DNA from: JACQNR01 sp049515175
Lineage (GTDB): Bacteria > Acidobacteriota > Terriglobia > UBA7540
Reading direction: 5' to 3'
DNA: 18,543 bases
Assembly (NCBI GenBank): GCA_049515175.1
Contig: JBEKUI010000065.1
Coordinates: 1 to 18,543 of the forward strand
Both the position numbers and the translations under genes were made by a program. The notes under the pieces were generated by a model, which saw only the letters and a list, made by a program, of their open reading frames with translations, did no database searches and was not told the DNA's origin. Of this stretch, positions 7,245 through 13,615 are shown in pieces (position 1 is the first letter of the stretch; every line of letters starts with the position of its first letter).

Positions 7245-8231
7245 ATGCGATTCCCCACCGTCTTGCTTGCCGCCATCACGTTGTTCCCTGCCCGCGCGGG
7301 CTTCGCCGCCGAGCCTAAAGCGGAACTCGATCTCCCCGGTTATGTCGCCGAACTCGACCGCTGGGGCGCGGCGATTGCCGGAGTTAAGCAAAATCCCCGG
7401 GAAGCCGAAGCTTTGAGAAAGGAGCTTCCACCAGGCTGGACCGTGCGCGTTGAGGGTCAGCGTTACGACGTGTCAACCCGGTGGCTGCGGGCTCAACTCG
7501 AGGCCGTCGAAAAGAATCCGAAGTCTGTGCGGAGTTGCGATGAGATCCAGCAACATATTCAGGCACTTCGGGCCGAAGCCCTGCGCCTGAGCGGCCTGCC
7601 TCCACCGCCCGGAGTGGAAGCACGCGCCAAACTCGACGCCATCCTGCAGCGCCCGGAGTTTCGCAACGTTCACGGCCCCACGTGGTTCGATCAACTTCGC
7701 GAGCGAATCAGGCAGTGGGTGGACGAGATGGCGAACAAGCTCTTTGGCGGCATGCAGAGCCACCCCATGACCGGGAGGATTATCTTCTGGTCACTCATCG
7801 CGGCGCTGGCCTTGGTTCTGGTCGTCTGGATGGTCCGACGGCTCCTGGCGCGCCAGTCGCCGCTGGCGCTGACGCTCGAGGCCAGCCAGCAAACCTCCAA
7901 GACCTGGCAGGAACGGGCCCGCGAAGCCTTTGCGGCTGCAGCGCGCGGTGATTATCGCGAGGCGACCCGCCTCGCCTACTGGGCGGGGGTTTACCGGTTG
8001 GAAGAGTTGGGCCTGTGGAAGACTGACCGCACGCGCACCCATCGCGAATACGTGCGGCTGCTTCCATCCAACCATCCGCAGCACGAAACCTTTTCCGAAA
8101 TCACCCGCCATTTCGAACTCGCTTGGTTTGCCAAGCGCGAGATCACGGCGGACCGTTTCGGCGCAGTAGTCAAGAATCTGGAGAGAATGGGATGCGTGTT
8201 CCCCTCGAGGCCGGCGACCGGACCCTCCTGA
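7245..8231 (+). CDS. DUF4129 domain membrane protein
   Basis: From ATG 7245 the product has 328 aa: a signal peptide (MRFPTVLLAAITLFPARAGFA), a charged extracytoplasmic helical region of about 160 residues, one membrane span near residues 179-196 (IIFWSLIAALALVLVVW), then a cytoplasmic DUF4129 domain. That domain shows AREAFAAAARGDYREATRLA, YRLEELG, TRTHREYVRLL and the ending ITADRFGAVVKNLERMG. DUF4129 proteins commonly sit beside MoxR, DUF58 and transglutaminase genes; their biochemical role is not established. A TTG at 7230 overlapping the previous stop (TTGA) is an alternative start that would add five residues. It overlaps the next gene by 40 bp, implying translational coupling. Confidence 0.8.
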   Translation: MRFPTVLLAAITLFPARAGFAAEPKAELDLPGYVAELDRWGAAIAGVKQNPREAEALRKELPPGWTVRVEGQRYDVSTRWLRAQLEAVEKNPKSVRSCDEIQQHIQALRAEALRLSGLPPPPGVEARAKLDAILQRPEFRNVHGPTWFDQLRERIRQWVDEMANKLFGGMQSHPMTGRIIFWSLIAALALVLVVWMVRRLLARQSPLALTLEASQQTSKTWQERAREAFAAAARGDYREATRLAYWAGVYRLEELGLWKTDRTRTHREYVRLLPSNHPQHETFSEITRHFELAWFAKREITADRFGAVVKNLERMGCVFPSRPATGPS

Positions 8232-9367
8232 TCGTTGCCGGTGTCCTCCTGGTCGCCATGTCGCTCGCGGCGCTGGTCGTCTCGCCCCACAGTCCCGTGG
8301 CGCAATCCCTGGGGTATCCCTCCAGCTATTCCACTGCCAACGATGGAGCGAAGGCGGCGTACCTTCTCCTCACCGAGATGGGATATCGGATCGAACGCTC
8401 GACCAGCTCACCCGGCGAACTTCCCGAGCGCGTGCAAGGGACGGTCCTCGTCCTCGCCGACCCGCTCATTCCAGCTTCGGGAGACGAGAAGTTGCAGATT
8501 GAGCGGTTCGTTCGCCGTGGCGGGCGGGTTGTCATGACCGGCTGGCTCGCATCTTCCCTGTTGCCAGCGACGGATATCGACCAACGCTATGATCCGAACC
8601 CCGAATGGCAGGATTTTCGCGCCCAGCAGCCAGGGCCACTATCGCAGCAAGCGATGGCCGTCTCGATGAAGACCGGAGCACGCTGGGGAAACAAGTTTCC
8701 CGCTTATGTCCCCTACTTCGGCGATGAGCACGGAGCCGTAGTGGTCGCTGCGCGGCTGGGGCAAGGCACGGTAATCTGGTGGGCGAGTTCCGGCCCGCTC
8801 ACCAATTACGGGCTGACACGCGCTGCCAACCTGCGGCTTCTATTGAACTCCATCGGCCCTCCCGCAGGAACGCACGTTCTTTGGGACGAATATTTCCACG
8901 GCGTCCGGGCAGGGTTCTGGGACTACCTCGGGCAGACCCCTGTCCCCTGGGCGCTCGCCCAGCTCGGGGTTCTGTTCCTGTGTATTCTGCTGACTTACGG
9001 TCGCCGGAGCGGCCCGATCGCAGTGCACCATGAAGAATCCAGGCTATCGCCGCTCGAATTCGTCGAGACGATGGGCGATCTTTATGAGCGAAAGCGCGCC
9101 CCGGCAGGAGCGGTCGAGGCGGCATTCCGGCGCTTCCGGTCACTGCTCGAGCGTCGGCTGGGGCTCGCTCCATCGGCGAGCATCGAAAACCTGGAGCGCG
9201 CCGTGAGCGTTCGCGCTAGCCGGCAGGAGGCAGGATTGCTCCAGACGCTCCGCCTCTGCGACCAAGTCCTGCGGGGCGGCCGGGTGACCGGACCGCAGGC
9301 CATGGCCCTGGTTCAATCGCTGCATGACCACACGCGCCGTCTGCGTTTGGGGAAAATGGGAGGATGA
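8192..9367 (+). CDS. DUF4350 domain membrane protein
   Basis: ATG 8192 has a good SD (GGAGAG, 6 nt away) and gives 391 aa; the frame is open upstream, but that part only shadows the DUF4129 gene. TM1 is at about 11-30. The extracytoplasmic DUF4350 domain follows: YPSSYSTANDGAKAAYLLLT (42-61), VQGTVLVLADPL (81-92), ERFVRRGGRVVMTG (104-117), ANLRLLLNSIG (212-222), WDEYFHG (231-237). TM2 is at about 252-268. A cytoplasmic helical tail begins SPLEFVETMGDLYERKRAP. The fold resembles a GATase-like/Rossmann domain without visible catalytic residues. It lies between DUF4129 and MoxR genes, 3 bp from the latter. Probably an envelope component of the MoxR-dependent complex. Confidence 0.85.
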   Translation: MRVPLEAGDRTLLIVAGVLLVAMSLAALVVSPHSPVAQSLGYPSSYSTANDGAKAAYLLLTEMGYRIERSTSSPGELPERVQGTVLVLADPLIPASGDEKLQIERFVRRGGRVVMTGWLASSLLPATDIDQRYDPNPEWQDFRAQQPGPLSQQAMAVSMKTGARWGNKFPAYVPYFGDEHGAVVVAARLGQGTVIWWASSGPLTNYGLTRAANLRLLLNSIGPPAGTHVLWDEYFHGVRAGFWDYLGQTPVPWALAQLGVLFLCILLTYGRRSGPIAVHHEESRLSPLEFVETMGDLYERKRAPAGAVEAAFRRFRSLLERRLGLAPSASIENLERAVSVRASRQEAGLLQTLRLCDQVLRGGRVTGPQAMALVQSLHDHTRRLRLGKMGG

Positions 9368-9370
9368 TCT

Positions 9371-10321
9371 ATGGGAGGAGCTGCGGGGCAATTTGCACGT
9401 CAGGCCCGGACGGAACTCGGCAAGGTGATTGTCGGCCAGGAGGACGTCATCAGCCAGCTGCTGGCCGTGCTCCTGGCGGGGGGTCACGCCCTGCTCGAAG
9501 GCGTGCCCGGCATCGCCAAGACTCTGGCCGTCAAGGCTCTGGCGCAGCTTTGCCACCTGAACTTCCAGCGTGTGCAGTGCACGCCCGACTTGATGCCCGC
9601 CGATATTCTGGGCGTGAACGTCTACAGCGCGGCGAGCGGGACGTTTTCCTTCCGCCGCGGCCCGGTCTTTACCGATCTGCTGCTCGTGGACGAAGTGAAC
9701 CGCATGCCGCCCCGCACGCAGGCGGCGCTGCTCGAGTGCATGGAAGAGCACCAGGTCACGCTCGACGGCACGCGCTATCCGCTCTCCAACTTCTTCACCG
9801 TCTTCGCCACCCAGAACCCCGTAGAATTCGAGGGCACGTATCCCCTGCCCGAGGCGCAGCTTGACCGCTTCCTGATGAAAATCCACATCGGCTACCCCGA
9901 AACCAATCACGAAATTGAAATCCTGAACCGCTATCAGAACGGTTTCGACCCGCGCGATTTGGGCGCGCTGGGATTGCAGGCGATGGAGAGCGAACTGCTC
10001 GCTGCCGCGCGGCGCGAGAGCGCGGCGGTGACCGTCGAGGCCACCCTCTTCAAATACATCGTCCTCATTGTCCGCCGCACACGCGACTTGCCCGCCCTGA
10101 CGCTCGGCGGCAGTCCGCGCGCCACGGTCAGCCTGATGCAGGCCGCGAAAGCTCTGGCGGCGCTCGACGGCCGCGACTACCTGGTGCCGGATGATGTAAA
10201 GCAGGCCGCACCCGCCGTCCTGCGTCATCGCCTGCTGGTGAAGCCCGAGGCGGATCTGGAAGGCGTTACTCCGGACCGCGTCATCGCGGAAGTCCTCGCC
10301 GGCGTTGAGGTGCCGAAGTGA
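9371..10321 (+). CDS. MoxR-family AAA+ ATPase
   Basis: A 316-aa cytoplasmic AAA+ ATPase of the MoxR group, chaperone-like proteins linked to maturation or metal loading of partner complexes. Motifs: Walker A GVPGIAKT (44-51; Ala replaces the usual Gly before KT, which is frequent in this group), Walker B LLLVDE (103-108), sensor I Asn149 in FATQNP, arginine-finger-type Arg166 in EAQLDRF, sensor II Arg250 in GGSPRA. The lid ends in DYLVPDDVKQAAPAVLRHRL, a strong MoxR signature. The start ATG has an ideal SD, GGGAGG, seven nt upstream, inside the end of the DUF4350 gene. It overlaps the DUF58 gene by 4 bp (GTGA), the classic MoxR-DUF58 pairing. All catalytic residues look intact. Confidence 0.95.
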   Translation: MGGAAGQFARQARTELGKVIVGQEDVISQLLAVLLAGGHALLEGVPGIAKTLAVKALAQLCHLNFQRVQCTPDLMPADILGVNVYSAASGTFSFRRGPVFTDLLLVDEVNRMPPRTQAALLECMEEHQVTLDGTRYPLSNFFTVFATQNPVEFEGTYPLPEAQLDRFLMKIHIGYPETNHEIEILNRYQNGFDPRDLGALGLQAMESELLAAARRESAAVTVEATLFKYIVLIVRRTRDLPALTLGGSPRATVSLMQAAKALAALDGRDYLVPDDVKQAAPAVLRHRLLVKPEADLEGVTPDRVIAEVLAGVEVPK

Positions 10322-11697
10322 CGGAGCAGCCCCGGCTGATCCCTCCGCGCATTACGCGAGCCGCCCGCGGCTTTGGCCGCTGGCCCGGGGCGTTCTCGAC
10401 CCGATTCTTCCTGGCGTTGATCGTGGGTCTGGTGTGGCTGGGCCCAGCCTGGTGGGAGCCGCGTTTCGCCTACGCGATGATGGCCTGGGACGTATTGGTG
10501 GCTGTCCTGTGGTGGAACGACTGGTGGCGCCTGCCCCGGCCCGAGGAAATAGACATCGCACGCGTCTGGTCGGCGCCCGTAGCGCTGGCGAACGATGCCA
10601 CAGTGTGCCTGGAAGTGACGAACCGCGGTCGGGTCGCCATCGACTGCAACATCGAGGATGAGGTTCCACCGCCTCTGCGGACACTGCCGCCGGCCGTCCC
10701 GGCGCGGGCGGCACCAGGCGCTTCCGCGCAGGCCCACTACACGATCTTCCCCCGGGCGCGCGGAGACCATTCATTGGGCCGGGTCTTCATTCGTTATCGC
10801 AGTGGGCTGCAATTCGCTGAGCGCCGCGCCATGGCCGACCTCCGCCAGACGGTGCGCGTCTATCCCAATCTCCAGGAAGCGAAAAAGCTTTCGCTCTATC
10901 TGATTCGCAGCCGGCAAATCGAACTCGAGAAACGCTTGCAGCATCGCCCGGAGCGCGGGCGCGAATTCGAGAACCTGCGTGATTATCGTGAAGGCGACGA
11001 CCTGCGCGACATCTGCTGGACGGCCTCTGCGCGCCGCGGCAAGCTGATTACCAAGGTTTATCGAGCCGAGCGCAGCCAGACCGTGCAGGTGGTGCTCGAC
11101 GCCGGCCGCTTGATGCTGGCGCGGCTGGGCGACTTGACCAAGCTCGATTATGCCGCCACCGCAGTCCTGAGCCTCGCCCAGGTGGCGATTGCGGGCGGCG
11201 ACATGGTCGGGCTGCTCGCTTACGGGAGGGACGTGCAGGCACGGATGGCGCCGGCGCGCGGCGCTTCCCACCTGCGCGAGATGCTCGACCGGCTGGCGCT
11301 GGTTCACGGCGAATTCCTCGAGGCCGATCACAGCCGCGCTGCCGACACGCTTCTCTCCCGCCAGCGTCGCCGCAGCCTGGTGGTTTGGATTACCGACCTC
11401 GCCGAGACCGCCGGCACGCCGGACGTCATCGAAAGCGCCTCGCGCCTGGCGATGCATCACCTGGTGCTCTTCGTAGCTCTTGGCCAGCCCGACCTGGAGA
11501 ATCTGCTCAACCAGCGGCCGGAAACACAAACGGGAATGTACCGCTACGTGGCGGGCCTGGAGCTCGTCCACCGGCGCGAAGTGCTGCTCCGCCGCCTGCG
11601 CGAGCAGGGCGCGCTGGCGCTCGAGATCGAACCCGGGCGGCTCGCGACCGGCCTCGTCAATCAATACTTGCAGGTGAAGGAGCGAAGCCTGCTGTAG
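10318..11697 (+). CDS. DUF58 domain protein, vWA-like partner of MoxR
   Basis: A 459-aa protein starting at GTG 10318, overlapping the MoxR stop (GTGA). Residues about 28-70 are hydrophobic and likely form one or two membrane spans (FFLALIVGLVWLGPAWW; AYAMMAWDVLVAVLWW). A beta-rich extracytoplasmic stretch (80-180) follows, then the DUF58 signature RGREFENLRDYREGDDLRDI (213-232) continuing CWTASARRGKL. The usual family form is RxIDW; here it is RDICW. The vWA-like part has VLDAGRLM (259-266) where a MIDAS DxSxS would sit, so metal binding by the classical motif is doubtful, although Asp360 in WITDLAE is present. It is thought to be the client or adaptor of the adjacent ATPase. Last gene of the plus-strand operon. 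Confidence 0.9.
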   Translation: MTEQPRLIPPRITRAARGFGRWPGAFSTRFFLALIVGLVWLGPAWWEPRFAYAMMAWDVLVAVLWWNDWWRLPRPEEIDIARVWSAPVALANDATVCLEVTNRGRVAIDCNIEDEVPPPLRTLPPAVPARAAPGASAQAHYTIFPRARGDHSLGRVFIRYRSGLQFAERRAMADLRQTVRVYPNLQEAKKLSLYLIRSRQIELEKRLQHRPERGREFENLRDYREGDDLRDICWTASARRGKLITKVYRAERSQTVQVVLDAGRLMLARLGDLTKLDYAATAVLSLAQVAIAGGDMVGLLAYGRDVQARMAPARGASHLREMLDRLALVHGEFLEADHSRAADTLLSRQRRRSLVVWITDLAETAGTPDVIESASRLAMHHLVLFVALGQPDLENLLNQRPETQTGMYRYVAGLELVHRREVLLRRLREQGALALEIEPGRLATGLVNQYLQVKERSLL

Positions 11698-11749
11698 AGC
11701 GGCGCCTCAGCCCAGCAACTTGCAACCGTTGGCCGGCCTTTCGCCCGAC

Positions 11750-11777
11750 GTCGCGCCGCCCCGAAGGGTGGCGCGAC
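11750..11777. terminator. Strong hairpin between convergent DUF58 and SpoIIM genes
   Basis: GTCGCGCCGCCC (11750-11761) pairs with GGGTGGCGCGAC (11766-11777) around the loop CGAA; all 12 positions pair, one as G-U. It lies 52 bp after the DUF58 stop and 6 bp before the SpoIIM stop on the other strand. No T-tract follows on either strand, but position and stability suggest a bidirectional terminator or mRNA 3'-end stabiliser. Confidence 0.65.
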
Positions 11778-11783
11778 AAGACG

Positions 11784-12740
11784 CTATGAGGCGCTTGGCT
11801 TTCCCGCCTGCGTGACGTAGAGTGCGGCCACGCCCCCCAGTCCCGCAGCGAGGAGGAATTTGCTCACGGCGGGTAGCGTAGTGGGTGAAACGAATCCTTC
11901 CACAATTCCTGCCACGACCAGCCAGGGGATAATCCCAAGTACCAGACGAATGGCCTGGCTGGAATAGAATACGAGCGCATCGCGCCGCGCTCGCTGCCCG
12001 GGAAAAAGGAGCCCGCGCGCGATCAGCAGCCCCGCGCCGCCGGCAATGAAAATAGCGGGCAGCTCCAGCACGCCGTGGGGCGTCACGAACTCCGCCAGTT
12101 GTCGGCTCATCCCGGCCTGCCAGCACGCCGCGCCGATGACGCCCATCAGCAAACCGTTCTGGAGAAGCATGAAGACGGTTCCCAGGCCGCCCGTGATGCC
12201 GAGCGCGAAAACCACGAAGGAGACGGAGAGGTTGTTGGTCATGATCGTGCTCGATGCCAGCGGCTTGATGCTGACGATCGAGTGAGTCCACATCTCGTGC
12301 CGCTCGATGGTTTCCGTCATTCTCGGGCCGAGGAAATAGCGCTGGAAGCCTGGGTCGGCCAGGCTGGCAAGCAGTCCGGCCACGGCCCCGGCGGCGAAGA
12401 TCGCAAATGCCAGTAGGGTGTAGTTGAATGTAGCGCGGAATACTTCCGGAAAAGTTCGCTGGTAAAAATAGAGAATTCCCTTGGCGCGAACCTGCCGGCC
12501 CATGTAGATCAGGTTGTGCGCGCGGCCGAGAAGCTGATTGAGGTAGTCTGCAAGGCGTCGGCTGAGCGGGTCTTCACGAGCTGCCGCCAAATCCGCCGCC
12601 ACTTGGCGGTACAATTGGCCCAACTCCTGCAGTTCTCCATAGGAGAGCACAGCGACGCCGCCGCGCCCCGCCCGCTCGACGATCTGTTCCAGGCGGGTCC
12701 AGTAGGGCTTGCGTTTTTCGAGCCAGCGCGCCGAGAGCAT
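11784..12740 (-). CDS. SpoIIM/DUF95 family membrane protein (stage II sporulation protein M-like)
   Basis: A 318-aa integral membrane protein starting MLSARWLEKRKPYWTRLEQI. A soluble helical N-terminus of about 100 residues is followed by several spans (about 105-127, 170-205, 228-243, 262-281, 290-308). Family motifs are IMTNNLSVSF (166-175), PHGVLELPAIFIAGGAGL (221-238) and EGFVSP (281-286). SpoIIM is known for septal peptidoglycan remodelling in endospore formers; the family is widespread in non-sporulating bacteria, usually next to RDD and MoxR genes, so no sporulation is implied. An upstream ATG at 12857 would overlap the divergent RDD gene by over 100 bp and was rejected. There is no SD before ATG 12740. 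The gene is convergent with DUF58 and starts 9 bp from the RDD gene. Confidence 0.88.
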   Translation of the reverse strand: MLSARWLEKRKPYWTRLEQIVERAGRGGVAVLSYGELQELGQLYRQVAADLAAAREDPLSRRLADYLNQLLGRAHNLIYMGRQVRAKGILYFYQRTFPEVFRATFNYTLLAFAIFAAGAVAGLLASLADPGFQRYFLGPRMTETIERHEMWTHSIVSIKPLASSTIMTNNLSVSFVVFALGITGGLGTVFMLLQNGLLMGVIGAACWQAGMSRQLAEFVTPHGVLELPAIFIAGGAGLLIARGLLFPGQRARRDALVFYSSQAIRLVLGIIPWLVVAGIVEGFVSPTTLPAVSKFLLAAGLGGVAALYVTQAGKPSAS

Positions 12741-12749
12741 GGAGGTCCA

Positions 12750-13505
12750 GTGGAAGATAAGCTTACCATCGAAACGCCCGAACAGATTCCCCTGGAATTT
12801 CCCCTGGCCGGCATTGGCAGCCGATTCCTCGCTGTTCTGGTCGATACGCTCATTCAAACGGCGATCTCGATCGTTTTGGTGGTGCTGGGGCTATTAGTTG
12901 TCATCGGCCTTTTGTCGTCTTCGCAGGCTGCAGGCCTGTGGGCTTTTGCGGGATTCATTCTCGTGATCTTCCTGCTCCAATTCGGCTACTTCGCTTTTTT
13001 TGAAGCCGTCTGGAACGGCCAGACGCCCGGCAAGCGCCAGCTTCACCTGCGCGTCATCAAGGACTCGGGCCGGCCCATCACCACCTACGAAGCCGTGACT
13101 CGCAACTTGCTGCGCATCGTCGACAGCATCCCCGGCTACGGCATCGGCATCCTCTCCATCCTGCTCAGCGCGAAGAACCAGCGGCTGGGAGACCACGTGG
13201 CCGGTACGGTAGTGGTGCTCGAAAAGCCGCTCTCCACACAGGCCAACATCTCCTGGAATCCCGCCCCCGCCGCGCCACCCACGGGCTACGACATTGGGCG
13301 GATTTCACCCGAGGAATTCCAGTTGATTGAGGCTTTCCTGCTGCGGCGATATCAGCTCGAACCTCCAGTGCGCTACAAGATCGCTCGCCAGATCTCCGAC
13401 CGCCTCGCCGGGAAACTTCAGATCGCGCCAGAGGACCGCCACCAGTCCGAACCCCTCCTCGAACGCCTCGCCAACGAATACCGCAGCCAGGCACAATACC
13501 GGTAG
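12750..13505 (+). CDS. RDD-family membrane protein
   Basis: A 251-aa membrane protein from GTG 12750, with GGAGG at 12741-12745 (a rather short 4-nt spacer). The RDD domain spans about residues 17-157: GIGSRFLAVLVDTLIQT with the Arg and Asp of the name, TM1 about 36-55, TM2 about 63-85, then NGQTPGKRQLHLRVI (89-103), RNLLRIVD (118-125) and QRLGDHVAGTVVV (144-156). The C-terminal 80 residues are soluble and helical (EEFQLIEAFLLRRYQLEP). RDD proteins are often proposed to be transporters or membrane adaptors; the substrate is unknown. Upstream in-frame codons back to 12516 only shadow the SpoIIM gene. The stop TAG is part of a GTAGGGG repeat (copy C). Paired divergently with SpoIIM. Confidence 0.88.
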   Translation: MEDKLTIETPEQIPLEFPLAGIGSRFLAVLVDTLIQTAISIVLVVLGLLVVIGLLSSSQAAGLWAFAGFILVIFLLQFGYFAFFEAVWNGQTPGKRQLHLRVIKDSGRPITTYEAVTRNLLRIVDSIPGYGIGILSILLSAKNQRLGDHVAGTVVVLEKPLSTQANISWNPAPAAPPTGYDIGRISPEEFQLIEAFLLRRYQLEPPVRYKIARQISDRLAGKLQIAPEDRHQSEPLLERLANEYRSQAQYR

Positions 13506-13526
13506 GGGTGGCTTGCGGCCCCGTCC
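13502..13526 (+). repeat. Short repeat, copy C, overlapping the RDD stop codon
   Basis: The stretch begins GTAGGGGTGGCTTGCGGCCC and continues CGTCC. It resembles copies A and B (GTAGG, G-rich arm, CTTG, C-rich arm), and its GTAG again supplies the stop codon TAG (13503-13505). The pairing is less perfect than in the other copies, so membership in the family is a judgement. Confidence 0.4.
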
Positions 13527-13552
13527 AAGACACACCTCCATTCGCCGCCTCC

Positions 13553-13561
13553 TGCTATACT
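13553..13561 (+). promoter_or_regulatory. Candidate extended -10 promoter for the M28 peptidase gene
   Basis: TGCTATACT fits the extended -10 consensus TGnTATAAT with one mismatch. No good -35 lies at the proper distance, which extended -10 promoters can tolerate. Transcription would start near 13568, about 48 nt before ATG 13616. Confidence 0.45.
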
Positions 13562-13615
13562 GTCTGGCCCTTTCCGCAATTTTGAGGGAATCACACGATG
13601 CCGTGGAGGCCGTTC

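Noticed and set aside
12741..12857. N-terminal extension of the SpoIIM gene to ATG 12857
   Set aside because: It would lie antisense over the start of the well-supported RDD gene, and the residues match no SpoIIM N-terminus.
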